Of a DNA stretch of 64,000 nucleotides, positions 1-12,218 are shown one piece after another; positions within the stretch are counted from its first letter, which is position 1, and the number at the start of each line of letters is the position of its first letter. Made by a program: the position numbers and the translations under genes. The notes under the pieces are model-generated. The model was given only the letters and a program-made list of their open reading frames with translations, was not told where the DNA came from and made no database searches. The stretch is from Sympetrum striolatum (Eukaryota > Arthropoda > Insecta > Odonata > Libellulidae): NCBI GenBank assembly GCA_947579665.1, contig OX388349.1, forward strand, positions 19,872,459 through 19,936,458, in the 5' to 3' direction.

Positions 1-1100
1 AGACGTCCCTTCTCTTCTTGGAAGTCCCTGCCGATTGGCCCAGGGACCCAACTATCCCTCGCCAGGGAGGTGGGCCAAGGAGGACGTTTGGCCCCCTTGG
101 CCAAGATCAAACACTTCTCTGTAAATATTAGACGGCTATACCTGGAGGGAACCAAAGGCGGATTTTCATGGAAGTGAATGCCCAAATTTTAGATATAAGA
201 TGAATGCGAATTCTATACAGAGTGGTTGACCGAACGAAAATCCCTTTTCATTGACCAACGGTTACTTGACCAACACTTAAATGGCCGACGGATTTAATGA
301 CCTACACCTTTTTAGACCTACATGCTACCTTTACCGACTTAACACTTGATCAAAGGTCATCATATGCAGAAGCAGTAGTTATCCGAAAGTTCGTTTCCTC
401 TATATGTGAATGCTCCGTAGCCAACAACGTATTTTGTATAAGGCAAACAGTTAATTAATCTTCCTTGACATTTATATTTGGCATGAGATAATTTTAATTC
501 TGAATCGTAGAAGCTGCTTACCTTTTTGTGATTACTCTTTAAAAAGGTAAACCTTTTCTTGATGGAAATTTTAAATACCGCGATCTTGACTGTAATTCTT
601 CTCTTATTTTAATGGTTACTCAGAATTTCGGAATCCACTTTATATTTTTGTCATATTCAAAGAAGCATACAGTCATACAGTATTTTTGTGTATAGAATGG
701 TAATACGTTGAACATAGATTCTATTAAATTACGTCGAGCAAACGTATATCGCTTTATTCCGCAACAATGATCGGGATTGATATTGTTAAAACAATATTGA
801 CGCAACAATTGTTATAAACAATGGAGACCCATTCAACGAGATAATATCACCTCGTGGTGAAAATTCGTATCTAAACCGTCACTTCTACGTAACAATTCAA
901 AGAATTATACTGTAGTTGTTTGTATTATTGTAGTATATACTCTGCAAAGTTTGTCTAATAGAAACACATAAAGTGACATTTTACAGCGATTATCGCGGCT
1001 GATATTGTAGATATGATATCGAAGTAACGATTTGAGTAACAAATAACAACCATTCAACTAGTCATTGTCACCTCATGGTAACAATACATATCAAAACCGT
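1..1100. other. No gene seen; contains a CAACAAT-rich stretch
   Basis: I see no convincing exon or gene here. From about 760 to 1100 the motif ACAAT or its complement recurs (for example GCAACAATGA near 770, CAACAATTG near 803, AACAATGG near 818), the first of several such islands in the window. Confidence 0.5.
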
Positions 1101-1105
1101 GTTTG

Positions 1106-1526
1106 CTATCTGACGCTGACCACAATACTTGTATATTCGAAATAGGATGTCGATTTTCGAATTTCAAAGTTTGACGAGAGTTTAACTTTTTCACGTAAAT
1201 ACATGGGTTCTCTGGTCATCACCAATTCTGTGAGAGGGAAAATAGTTTGGTAGCTGTCACTCGGATTTGGCTCGGCTTCGAGGTTGATTCCATTGCCCTT
1301 AGGGTCCTCTATTTTTACTGGCGGTGACATAATCGCACTCGTCTGTCCATTTATCTCCGGTGATCTAATCCCCACGATGTTCATACAGAATTCCGCTCAC
1401 AGCTTCGACATCTCTCTCGCTTTCGTCATTTAAAACGGGAATGATGTCAATGCTCTCGGTAAAAATCAATTTAATCTCCACCAACGCATGATTGGTGATG
1501 ACGAACGACAATTTAAAACAATAGGT
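1106..1526 (-). pseudogene. Unidentified protein-like frames, probably a broken coding fragment
   Basis: Two overlapping minus-strand frames have a balanced, protein-like amino-acid composition, unlike most short frames in this AT-rich window. One runs 1526 to 1365 (about 53 codons, includes HALVEIKLIF and DESERDVEAVSGILYEH). The second runs 1384 to 1106 (92 codons, includes SPPVKIEDPKGNG and NLEAEPNPSDSYQ). The second starts inside the end of the first in another frame, as expected if a single frameshift has broken one longer coding region. I do not recognise the family and assign no function. A decayed transposon polyprotein is the likeliest source given the surroundings; a chance ORF pair cannot be excluded. 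Confidence 0.3.
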
Positions 1527-1529
1527 TTA

Positions 1530-2400
1530 TAAAATAGTTATTACTACAATGCAGAACCCCCCTAAGAGGTGTTGGTCTATTGGTCAGTTTGCCCATAAAC
1601 ATTTTATCCTATTGCAAGTCATCTTTCTTTCTCAATTGTATTTTCCTTGGTTTCTTGGCAGAAGTAAAATAGCTACGCAGTGTTTTAGTTAATCTTTATT
1701 CGTAGTTTTTATTTCTTCTTCTCGTTTCTTTCGTTTCTAGGCTTCGTATCTATATGCGAATTTACATAGATGGTATTTTGAGTGCCGTGGTATGGAGCAA
1801 CGGGGTGTTAAAAAGTTTGTGAGACACTGATTAAAACAATGAAAACCCTCAAAAATTATAAAAAAGCAATAATGCAAACAATAATGCTTGCGCAATAATC
1901 TGAACTATACAGTAAAGTTACTACAATGTAAATTATCACATCAGATCAACAATACCTATAACAATGCTTACAGATAATGAATGTAAGGAGTCTGACTACT
2001 CCCTCTTATTTCCTTTCTTAATCGCTTCTTACAACGCGCTTTTATTGTTTAACTTAGATTTATATTTTCTCTTTTTAAGCGCATAAAGTATCATCACGTA
2101 TTCGCTGTTATCTTCATTCCATGCATACGGCCTGCAGACTGACTATCTGCGTTTTATCCTGCAAATTAATTGATATAAACAGCGCAGTAATTGTAGTAAA
2201 TCAGTCCTGCTAATGAATAGCTACATTGTGAAATTTACAACAATACCTCTGATAATACTAGCAACCGGTATGTGTTAGTCTTCTAGCTATCTCCTATTGT
2301 AGCTTTAAGATATTTTGCGTTCATATTCGCTCTATATTTGACAACCTTCCCGAAGACTCTCGTGGCCCCTCAAAATTTAGGATGGCATCCAGGGGGGGCC
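1530..2400. other. No gene seen
   Basis: AT-rich sequence without a recognisable gene. CAACAAT-type motifs recur between about 1865 and 2260 (AACAATACC, AACAATGC and similar). A run of 7 G's lies at the boundary with the tRNA-like segment that follows. Confidence 0.45.
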
Positions 2401-2455
2401 AATATAGCCCCCGTTGAGTTCCACTGATCTAACCAATTGAGCTATCATCCTGAGT
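2395..2455 (-). repeat. tRNA-derived SINE head (A-box half), fragment
   Basis: On the minus strand the segment reads GATGATAGCTCAATTGGTT, an excellent match to the tRNA D-arm/A-box region (TRGCNNAGTNGG). A GC-rich inverted pair (GGGGGCTATATTGGCCCCC) follows where the anticodon side would be. No good B box follows, so this is a truncated or diverged tRNA-like segment rather than a tRNA gene. A similar A box lies 220 bp away on the other strand. Confidence 0.45.
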
Positions 2456-2627
2456 GTTTTAAAAGCATCCCATAATGCGAAGTGAGACCTCATGCAGAGC
2501 CACGCCGAAGGTACCACTGCAATAGTATTCCCTCGTGCAAAATATAAAAGTTAATTATCAGTCTAAATAGACACTTCTTGCATCTATATGCTAATAACTC
2601 TAGGTGCGGGACTGTATACAAGATGTG

Positions 2628-2692
2628 ATAGCTCAAGTAGTTAGAGAGTACCATTCCGGAAAGATCTTGGGTTCGAGTCTTGAGTAGGCCTC
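2628..2692 (+). repeat. tRNA-derived SINE head with A and B boxes
   Basis: The A-box-like string GATAGCTCAAGTAGTTAGAG (2631-2650) is followed about 27 bp later by the B-box-like GGGTTCGAGTCTTGA (2671-2685, consensus GGTTCGANTCC). This is the internal RNA polymerase III promoter layout of a tRNA or tRNA-derived SINE. A clean acceptor stem and anticodon arm are not evident, so I favour a SINE head over a functional tRNA. Confidence 0.5.
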
Positions 2693-2699
2693 TATTTCT

Positions 2700-3430
2700 G
2701 TTGGTTCTCGGGTTCAACACACCTCTCGTATTTCCCGCAATATCTCCAGCATCTGCTCATACTCCAGATGCGTTATCGCTACCGATTCACGATGCCGGCA
2801 CGGGTGAATATACGTAAATGGGGTAATTGGCCACGCGAATTCGTGCTTTGGAAAGTGAAGCCATTCGCGTGTCCCCCTGGCGAGGAAGCGTCCAATTAAC
2901 GGAGCGGCTATCACGTGACCTCCGCTTTCGACGGATTTGTTTGTGGAATAAAAAAAAGCAGACTGGGAATCGATTCAGCGTATTTTCAACTCTGCCTTTC
3001 ATTCAACTGCAACCGAGGAATAACGGTCTTTTTTAATGATCAACGCCAACGAGAGAGATGCCCGCCAATTGCCAGTCAGCCAGTGCCATTTAGGACCGCG
3101 TTTATTCGCTGTTTCATGCAAGGATGTTAGATGTGAAATAATATTATTTGATTTAAATTATAGTGTGTTATAAAGTATTATTTCGATTACTTTGGGTGGT
3201 GACATGGGAACGTCAAGCTTGAAATAGTGGGAACTCGAAAACACTTATTTATATTACATTATATTACAGTAGGTCCACATCTCATCTATTGTTGCCTCTT
3301 TCATGGTCATGAATGTGAAGACAAAATAGTCACTATGGTATGAGTGCATAATTGCACTGATTAAAGTCTCTCCAAAGTAATGTTAAGAAAATAGTTACTC
3401 GTTGAGTCACTGTTCTTCACTTGCGTGGAT
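2700..3430. other. No gene seen
   Basis: Several overlapping short frames lie at 2714-3130 on both strands, a sign of locally higher GC rather than coding. None resembles a known protein. Confidence 0.4.
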
Positions 3431-3554
3431 ATGTTCCGCTTATAGCATTACATAGCATATAGCTCAGTGAGGAAAGCAGTGACAAACTACCTCACTCCTC
3501 ACCTTGCCTAATAAGCCTCACACCCCTTTATTAGCTATTAGTAGCTAATGTTAG
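3431..3554 (-). repeat. Dispersed core repeat, copy 1 of at least 8
   Basis: About 120 bp contains the window's recurrent core, CTACCTCACTCCTCA.CTTGCCTA followed by TAAGCCTCA. It is bounded by ATGTTC.GCTTATAG on one side and TAGCTAATGTTAG on the other; copy 3 at 12.2 kb shares both bounds, which suggests the true element edges. The inner 35-40 bp is much better conserved between copies than the flanks. Strand is set relative to the copies at 10.0 and 10.3 kb, taken as +. Confidence 0.7.
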
Positions 3555-4985
3555 AAGAAGTAAGGTTCCAGCTGAATTCATAACACTTACATCCGATGTC
3601 TGATTGAAAGTAGCTTAATATAATGATTTACCTATTTATACCTTTTTAAATCTGAAAAATAATATGCATACTTAAATTTGAATAGAATCGGAGTACTTAG
3701 ATTTATAAAATAATTAGTCTAATTAGTCGTCATCGCCAGTATTAAAATTTTTGCGTACAATAAACTAATGCTTGATGGGGAATTAAGTGAATAAAAACAT
3801 GGATTACAGAATTTAACTCCCCATTATTATTTAAATGAACGATCTATATATATTATGTATGTATTTAACCTCGTTAAACCTAAACTCAGCCACCAATTAA
3901 CCAAAATGATGTTTTCTTTGCATTAAATTTTCCGAAATCAAAGTTATCCGTAATTTTGTATTGAATTAATTGAGCTCTCAGTTATTAGTTATTGTTTCCA
4001 CAAGTTTGTTACTTTTTAATTCGCACCTTAATCAGACGAGGAAGTTAATTATTGGATTACAATAATCGAGTTAATTTTACTAACCTTCGATTATTTACCA
4101 ACAATTCGACTCTAATAATTAACGCGACGAATTCATTCCCGAAAACGAAGATAACAATCAACAATTGATTGTTTACATCCATCGATTGATTAGAAAGCTT
4201 TCGGGATTATTTTAACTGCTTCACCACCTGACACGTCTCTACACTTTGGGAGACGCGGCAGGCGGCGCAGAATTTATGAGTTCAATCTTCTAAACTTCTC
4301 AGCCAGACTCCTAAGAGAGATTGGAGACGTTTGAGATTTGGGTGTGGCGGAGACTGGACAGAGTAAGTTAGGGAAACAAACGGAGAAGTGCTGGCATTGG
4401 CGGGAAAGGGCCCTGATTTAGCAAATAAACGGAGACAGGAGGTGACGCATTGTGAGGGATCGCTCAAGAAAACTGCTTTTTCAGGGCGTTCAGTGAGGGA
4501 TTGTATTCGCTTTATATAGAATGAATTCACGCAATTATTTTATTCCGTATCCCAATCTCGATTATTGTTACTTTTCTCTTAAAGTCACAGAGCTGCTTAG
4601 CACAAGTAACCGATGCATTAATATTTTCTGAAGTAAAAATGTATCTTTTCTTTGATCTGATAAATTTAAATGATGCGTAAGATTCGTAGAATTATAGGCA
4701 ACAATAGTACTATTAATGGTCGTTCAATTATGAGTGTTAAGCTATTAAAACAATAGCTTCTATTTAATCATATATTCTCGCTAATTGCTTCAGAGCGCAA
4801 CAATGCGAAGATTTGGAGTAATAAATGCATTATAGGAATGCAATTACATATTAATAATTATTGATGTTACGTTGAAATTAATGAGAAAGAAATAAGAAGA
4901 AGTTAATAATAAAGTTAAATTGTAGAACGGCAACTGTAGCGAAAAACTCGACGAAAAAGCAATCTAACGAAACCTTTATTTTGAA
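3555..4985. other. No gene seen
   Basis: Mostly very AT-rich. A 250-bp stretch with higher GC (about 4210-4500) carries an 82-codon minus-strand frame with no recognisable similarity. Confidence 0.4.
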
Positions 4986-5065
4986 ACAGTAAATATTTAG
5001 CTTACAAATTGAGGAAATATTTGCAAACAGCAAAAATACAGTAAATATTTAGTTTACAAATTGAG
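4986..5065 (+). repeat. Short direct repeat, 28 bp twice
   Basis: A 28-bp unit (starting ACAGTAAATATTTAG and ending ACAAATTGAG) occurs at 4986-5013 and again at 5038-5065 with one base difference, a 52-bp offset. This looks like a small local duplication. Confidence 0.7.
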
Positions 5066-5069
5066 TTCA

Positions 5070-7640
5070 GACCAAGCAGGGTTTGATGATTGATTTTTAA
5101 TTGTGTCAAACAGTTGCTAATATTGAAAAATATGTGTTGTGACTATAAAAATATTTCCGCCTATGACTTCGAGTAAGATTAAAAGTGTAAAATATTCCAC
5201 CTAGGCTTTCTTAGAGGTAGAAATCTGTTTTTTTGTGGCACGATATCAAAGTTGAACTGTTAGAATTCTAAGGCATTATGCTAAGTGCGACCGGATGTTC
5301 TCACATATGGCCTAATGGTGTTCTTATGTGGCTAAATTATATACGTAGCCTTCCGGGGAAATGGAGTCCCTACACTTGGATGGATATACTGATGACCCCC
5401 AGTTGTTTATATGTTCATACGGCTTTCTCGCATTCTCTAGCAACCACGCTCTATTGCACTAGCGCTACCAACCAATGAAAAGTACTTTTTCCTTTCGGAT
5501 CCTGTCAGTGCTGTATCAGCAGTTGTAGTTTAGACAGATTCCGATGTAAAAGGCATTCCTAAAAGCATGTGGTACTGAATCGCAGCTACCGACGTCTCTT
5601 AAAGAGCCCCCATTCGTTATTTTCTCCGTCGTTGTTTTGTGTTTCCATGGATACGGTGGGGGCACCGATCTTCCCTCGCGCCTATATTAATCTCAGCTAT
5701 TTTCCGTTAGGCGACGGTGCTGCCCTCGTGCCCGGTGGCGCCAAACCGAATCATCGCCTCTATTTTCGTTCCTACGTTTTATTTTTTACGAGAAAAATAT
5801 TTCTTATTTGTGGCGTGTTTTTATCGGCGACAGAATCGAGAAGTTTGTCGTCGCGGGCACCCTCGGACGACTCTTAACGATTGCTTTCTCTTTAGATAAA
5901 CCGACCTCGGATAAACTCGCTGTCTTAATCTCTGGATTCTTCTGTTTCCACCGACAGTTCAATTATCGCGGTCGAGGTAATTGTTGATCGGCGCCGTCTC
6001 GCCGCAACAATCACTGTGCAACCGTTATCAGTTGTCAACGCAGCGGAATGCGTTGAATTCGTCGGTACATCAATCGGTGTTTATTTATGTCTGTCTATGA
6101 CCTGCCTCAGGGATGTGACCATTCCGAGATATAGTTTTCGTTTGTTTTAGACGTTAATTGTTTCTTTCCGATGCTGTCTGCGTCTGAGTCTGTATCTGAA
6201 ATTATATTCATAAGCACGCAATTTTTTAACCGAATATAATAATCGTTTTAAGGCATGATAGAAGTGATATACCTATTGAATTTCGTGACGATATTATCAA
6301 ATCATATTCTTAATTTAGTATAATGGATAATTCTTCCGATATTTAATCTTATAAAATCAAGTTTTAGTTAAGTCTAAGTTAAAATTTAAAATTAAATTTA
6401 CGTTGAAGTATGTTTAAATTTGAATTAAAACCCTTGAGGAAAAATAAATCACATTTATCGCCTGAAAATTCAATTATTTTCTCTTCAATATTTATTCCAA
6501 TTTTATTTTATTTCAAAAATTTCCCTTATTCAAAATGATACATTTGAAGTTCATTGAAAATATTATTAAAAAAAAATTTAAATTTAATCATAGTGGAAAG
6601 GGAAATGCTACAAAAAGGAAGAGTTCTTTGGAAGTAGCAAATTCAAAATTGAAGATGTGCTGATTGCTCCTTATTAGATGGATGAAAAGTTCCTTAATCC
6701 AGTAGCTGGAATAATATAGAATTCATGGTTACCGATTAAAATCATTAATATCTCATTTTCTCAATACTAAAAATTTCAATGTATGTCAACAATTATAATA
6801 ATTAATATTTAATTTAATTTCTATTACACATTCATTACTCCCACTCTCCGTTCTGTTGCAGTTTGAATCAGGTATTTTCCTCAAACGGTTGCTATGGCAA
6901 AACAATGCCCCTGTTTCTATGGTAAATTATGGTTTCTTTTTCAAATACATTTTTATATTGAACCTATTCATCTAAACATAGATATTTTCTTCCGATTCCC
7001 ATGAAAAATTTGAGCAAATTCTAGTGAACTTCAACTCGCTCTCATAGTCGCTGACTGAGTAGCAGGCCCTGAGGCGACGACCGGCCCTGTCTTAATCATT
7101 TGCGTTTCCGAAAGACGGCTCTGCCGAGAGTAATCCCCTCTTTGAGTTGACACTCTCTCCGGAATTGAAATAATATAGTGTTTCCCTGCCTAAAAGCAAA
7201 GCGCTGTCTTCTCAAAGGCTTTTCCATCAAATCAGTCCTCCGCTAATTATAATCAGCCGATACTTTCTCTCGCCCATGATTCGATTCCTCGGGAGTGAAA
7301 CCTGCACTCGTTCCTATACAGTGGAATTGGATTCGAATGCCTATCAGCAGATGGCACTATTCTGTCTCCTGTTTATGTTCTCATTATCGAAATCGAGGAG
7401 TTCTGTATCTCCATCACGAAATGACTCCTTTGGGAGGCGTCCTTTTTATTTATAATCCTAATGATGTCTCTCACTTGGACCTAATGATGTCTCGTCTCCA
7501 GGACTACGATTCTCTAAGCTGTCCTTTCTTATGCACGTAATGCAGTATTTGTGCATGGTCTTCCTTCCCAGTGTGTTTTATTCAAAGGCAAATACACTAG
7601 TCCAACCATATTTCATACGAGTAGAATGTTGCTTGCATAC
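5070..7640. other. No gene seen; one block of higher GC
   Basis: A higher-GC block at about 5560-6170 has frames of 102 and 60 codons that I do not recognise. An acceptor-like tract (TCCGTTCTGTTGCAG) ends near 6863 but is followed by a poor donor, so I do not call an exon. Confidence 0.4.
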
Positions 7641-7644
7641 TGCA

Positions 7645-8030
7645 AGCATATGAAATGTATTTATAATCTTTATTCACATGCCAAGTTTCGAGTTTCAATG
7701 TTACCGGGAAGGGGTTACAAAGAACTCTTAAAAATCGTAGCAATTTCTAATTTTTGTAGACGCCTGGTGTCAAACCCAGTACCTATTGGCAGATGCGAAT
7801 AGACATTATAACTTGTTAGGAAACCATCTGAAATGTATACGGTAATGTAAATGGCTCTCTGGGATCGAACCAAGGATGATCAAGGAAATCTAAAACACGT
7901 ATTTGAAATGTATCTATGATCTTTATTTACATGCCAAGTTTAAAGTTTCTATATTATCGGGAAGGGGTAGAAAAAAAATCATAAAAATCGTAACAGTTAC
8001 TAATTTTAGAGACGCCTGGTTTCGAATTGG
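7645..8030 (+). repeat. Diverged tandem duplication, about 258-bp offset
   Basis: A segment of about 120 bp at 7648-7770 (TGAAATGTAT, CACATGCCAAGTTT, CGGGAAGGGGT, GACGCCTGGT in order) recurs in the same order at 7906-8025. Between the copies, 7861-7872 reads on the minus strand as the perfect B box GGTTCGATCCC, preceded by CATCCTTG. The same CATCCTTGGTTCGA string occurs at 24.06 kb, so the spacer holds a SINE fragment. Confidence 0.65.
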
Positions 8031-8317
8031 GGCATTGAAGAAGACCATTTGGTCATGTATAGATGCTTCAATTCTCTCTTTAATTCCATATTGCCTACGA
8101 ATTTAATTGCCTACGTAAGTAGAATATTTTCCAATTTTCTAGCGCCTGATATTATTAACGACACTCAGACACTAAATTATTTTAATCTAAAGATTTTTCA
8201 GGAAGGTAGTGCCTTTTCGCAGGTTTACCGCTTATGCTCCTTACTGTCTAAGTTTTGCGGTGGTTTTACGATGCGTATCCTCTCATAGAAGTGCGAAAAT
8301 TGGATACGGATTCATAT

Positions 8318-8440
8318 GTTTATAGGGTTACCAGATGCCTGCCCGGTTAGTGTTTTTCTTTTCAACTTGCCGTCCCCTGTCCTCCAGGCTTTTGAACATT
8401 TTGGTCTTTCGTCCCACTTTTTCCCCTTTGTAGGACAAGA
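8318..8440 (+). mobile_element. Possible hAT-type transposon end
   Basis: From 8322 the sequence AGGGTTACCAGATGCCTGCC is followed by repeated CCC-containing clauses (CCGTCCCCTGTCC, TCGTCCCACTTTTTCCCC). From memory of repeat families, AGGGTTGCCAGATGTCCCGG plus repeated GTCCC blocks is typical of hAT superfamily ends. I found no matching opposite end or 8-bp target duplication, so this is a weak call. Confidence 0.25.
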
Positions 8441-9780
8441 AGGGTTATATGGGTGGCGGCCTTTAAGGGATCGACAATTTTTTGTGGCGCAGATATTTTT
8501 GGAGGCGACGATGACAACGTTCAGTTTTCAAGGTGATCATGAATTTCCTCACTCCGTAAGTAGTGGCCGTTGCCTATTACCCGTTTTTTGTCTTGTTAGG
8601 AAATAGAGAGAGGTCTGTCTAGTTCCGGCTTCTTTTATGGACCTCTGCCACTATACAGCATACACTATTTCCATCGTTGATAGCGAGTCAATTATTTCCT
8701 TGAAGTTAATTTTAAACGTAACTTTGTTCCTAAGAATAGTTAAATTCACTTGTTGAATTAAATCATCTTAATGATCTAAAATTTAATCTACAGCTGCTCA
8801 ATAATAAGCCGTTAATACTTTTAGATTATTCTTGAGATAACATCATATCGGAATCATTGTTAAAAATTTTTGCTCAGAGATCCACGTCCTTCATTTATTA
8901 GCATTGCAGGGGATATTGTTGTATTGCTTAGGTACAGCTTATTCATTAGCTGTCTTCGTGGTGACTTTTGCTGGGTAGGTTGAAGTTTTTTCAAAAAAAT
9001 ACATTTTTTTCTTCGTCATTCATCCAGTGCATTGACGAAAGAGACAGGCTTCATATGATAGGCAACGAGTGGACGCAGTAATGCTGTTTTTAACCAAAAT
9101 GATTCAGATTTAATTCACTTATTTAAATCTCAGGAAAACGTTCTCTTGAAGGTTCTCCGACTTTCCTGTTTACCAGGATCCATTCCAGATGTATTCCCTT
9201 TTCTAATGACCCAAAAAAATTCTTTCATTCGAATATCTCGGTTATTTTGAGCCGCTCTACTTTCGTAATTTTCTATGAACCTGCAGAGGTATTTTCCTGC
9301 AGGTTTTGGATTGTCATCATATGATCTTAAATGAATGTATTAGGTAAATGATAAATTTTAGCCAGGAGTTAAGGTTGCAATATGATTTCTATTTGTATCT
9401 TCGAGACTAAAGATGTCGCTTGTGGATATTTTTAACCGCTAACCATGAACATTACTGGAGCATGCATCTGCCACGATTGTCTTGGAATGCTCGACGAAAT
9501 AAACGTCCCTGTTTCGCGCCATTTGTCTCCGCACACCGCACTTAATCGCGTGTACAGATTCCTGGATGTTTCCTGCCTCGGGCGCACCCCCGATCTTAAA
9601 AATAGCTCCCCCTGAGTATCCCCCTTCTGTATCCCCCCAGCGCGCCCCGAACGCCATTTTCCCTATTCACTAAACTCGACTTTTTCTAGACTTGCGTTGG
9701 CAGGGAGGGAACACAGTCCGCCAACTGGCAAGTCCACGGAATATTGGAAAGTGAAGAAGTTGGACGGTTTACGCTGTCTG
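8441..9780. other. No gene seen
   Basis: AT-rich sequence. At 9282-9306 the minus strand shares CTGCAGGAAAATACCT with 34156-34171, so a small repeat fragment is present. A 72-codon minus-strand frame (9439-9657) lies in a locally GC-rich patch and is unrecognised. Confidence 0.4.
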
Positions 9781-9787
9781 CATTGTT

Positions 9788-10380
9788 GGAGAGTGAACGC
9801 GAACTGATTGATGACAATATACAGGCTTCCCGTATTGTTGGAGACTTGATGCTGTGCATTGTTGGAGGCTAAAGACTGATGCTACATTGTTAAATTTTTA
9901 GCACCTCCAACAATTTAGATGGACAAATGCTTATTGATCTTAACAATTAGAACGTGAGAAATAGAATTGTTGGTTAATTGATACCCTTATTCCTTCTAAC
10001 AAAAGCTACCAATAGCTGGTAGGGAGAATGAGGCTTAGTTGGCAGAATGAGGAGTGAGGTAGTTTGTCATTGCTTTCTCTACTGTATTGGAGTGTGAACG
10101 CGAACTGATTGATGACAATGTACAGGCTTCCCGTATTGATGGAGACTTGATGCTATGCATTGTTGGAGGCTGAAGACTAAGGCTACATTGTTAAATTTTT
10201 AGCACCTCCAACAATTTAGATGGGCTTATTGATCTTAACAATGAGGACGTGAGAAATAGAATTGTTGGTTAATTGATACCCTTACTCCTTCTAACAAAAG
10301 CTACCAATAGCTAGTAGGGGGAATGAGGCTTACTTGGCAGAATGAGGAGTGAGGTAGTTTGCCATTGCTTTCTCTACCGA
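9788..10380 (+). repeat. Tandem duplication of a ~300-bp SINE-like unit
   Basis: Two head-to-tail copies lie at 9788-10084 and 10089-10380. Each begins GGAG.GTGAACGCGAACTG, continues through several ATTGTTGGAG motifs, a hairpin-capable CTCCAACAATTTAGATGG and a TTGTTGGTTAATTGATACCC block, and ends with the dispersed core (GGAATGAGGCTTACTTGGCA). The copies differ by scattered substitutions and an indel of about 8 bp near 9925/10226. Since each copy ends in the core that recurs alone elsewhere, the unit may be a fuller version of the dispersed element. Confidence 0.8.
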
Positions 10381-11487
10381 ATAGAAACTCAATCTTTTTT
10401 AATAATAGGCATTGTATATTCTTTAACAACGCTGGAATTGGTATCTGGAAGTATAAATGAACTAATTAAGTGATAATATAAAGTCTTTTTTGAAGATCAT
10501 ATACTGGGACTACAAAAAATACGAAGGAATGAAATTAAATACTTGTTATAAATCATTCTATGAATGCGTCTACGAAGCCATTAGTCCTTTGGTGCACTCC
10601 GCTGCTTAGCATTCCGAAAATTCTCCTCGGGAATGTCCCTCAAGTCCGTTTAAACTTTGATTTACTACCCTCGGCGTACATACGTCACCCCCTTTTAAAG
10701 CTTTTCGTCTGTATGTCTGCTGGAATTAAAGTTGAATAAACGCCTATCTAATGGAAATGAAATTATAAATACGATTGCTAAAATATGTTCTTTGTGAGCT
10801 AGTTGAATATGGATCTTTAGTCATATTCTCGGAAAGATAACTAGATACGATTTGTTCTGAAAAAAATATGACTTAACTTGATAAGAGGATGACCAGAATT
10901 CAATGGAAGAGCTAAAAAAAGAAATTTCTTATCTCTTTTGAGAAACTCTTAGGTATGCATCTTTCAATGGCGAGGTGGGGATTCTCGCGCGTGGGTGTGC
11001 AATATTGCGTAAGGCGCCATTCATTCACAACCACGTGGATCTCTCGAGCAAGTGCCCGTACACTTTAATCCAACGCCGACAATGGGATTTCAGGTGGGGG
11101 TGCCCAATCAAAGTACAGAGCACGTACATCTTGATTCATACCCTCCGAGGCGCATATGGGAGCGTGGCAGTGGGTGTTAAACACCTTGCGATACAACTAT
11201 TTCTTTTGTTTTTTACAATCGCAGGTGGATTCCGCTAGCAGAAATAAAAGAGTTTTTTAAGCCACTTATTCTTGCGTCTGTATTCTACGCTTATATTTGG
11301 CTAAAGTGACTTGGGAGTCACGAATTACGTAAGTCGCTAAATACTCGGAGACAACCGCTTTTGAAAGACGAATTGCTTACAGTGAGTCCCTACTAAATAG
11401 ATTGATTGCATCCCACAGGGAAAGTTGGAATTTTTTTAGGACTAGGATTCAAAATTTAGGTAAGGAATTGTAATATAATTAATTATA
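10381..11487. other. No gene seen
   Basis: A run of higher GC at 10970-11240 holds an 87-codon frame. A strong pyrimidine tract and acceptor-like TTTTTTACAATCGCAG ends at 11223, but the following GTGGAT is a poor donor and no coding continuation is recognisable. Confidence 0.4.
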
Positions 11488-11655
11488 ATCCTGCAGTGGA
11501 TTTTTTCCCCTAAGAATCTCTTAGGTTTTTTACATCCACAATTCTTCTCATTATTTCTACTTCTTATGTTATAATTAATGACGATGGGTTAGATGGAAGA
11601 AGAGTCATTTAAGTATCAATCTCGCCCAAATAAAGACGATTTATTATTATTATAA
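11488..11655 (+). mobile_element. LINE 3' end (3' UTR and ATT-repeat tail)
   Basis: The segment CCTGCAGTGGATTTTTTCCC, a hairpin-forming CCTAAGAATCTCTTAGG, GACGATGGGTTAGATG, CAATCTCGCCCAAATAAAGA and a terminal TTATTATTATTATA matches in the same order the reverse complement of 46311-46505. A polyadenylation-like AATAAAG just before a short microsatellite tail is typical of 5'-truncated non-LTR retrotransposon insertions. No coding part is retained here. Confidence 0.65.
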
Positions 11656-12218
11656 TTGTCTTCTCAAAGTTCATCAAAGTAAGTGTGATCGTTTTTTTAA
11701 TTCTATCAGAATTTTTCTTTTGCCCCCGATTTTTAACTAACGTATTTCCCACTTTTTGATTATATCTTCATACATGACTCAGAGTTTCATCATACGTGTA
11801 GGCTTTCAGCTACCACATAAAGGTGTTACGATACATTCCAAAAGAGCATCATTGCTGATGTAAAACTTATATAAACGGATTACGATGCCCCTATCGGAGA
11901 CCTTTGAATGTAACGGTTATTGAAATTGCGGTGTACTTCTTACTGAAAATTTCTTCATGTGAGGAACATATGAATGTAGAAGATTTACATCAGTCGATTT
12001 TAATCACCCTCAGTTCCTGCAACCATATACTAATAAAGTATTTTGATTTGTCTTTTTGTTGAGGATAGAGTAAAATCTATCTTTCTTATACTTTATAACT
12101 GTATTGTTCGTGGTTGTGATGACATGAAAGCGTCTATAGTTTGAGTGCGCTAAATAATCATTCAGGTCTTTCCTTACGGAAAAAAGAAAAGTGTTGCTCA
12201 TAAAGTCACTTACGCAGA
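11656..12218. other. No gene seen
   Basis: Unassigned AT-rich sequence between a LINE tail and a core-repeat copy. A 63-codon minus-strand frame at 12010-12201 is unrecognised. Confidence 0.4.

Noticed and set aside
6840..6885. 10-nt microexon between TCTGTTGCAG and GTATTT
   Set aside because: Weak donor and no supporting frame; too easily found by chance.
11195..11230. Third recursive splice site (TTTTTTACAATCGCAG|GTGGAT)
   Set aside because: The acceptor side is good but GTGGAT is a poor 5' splice site.
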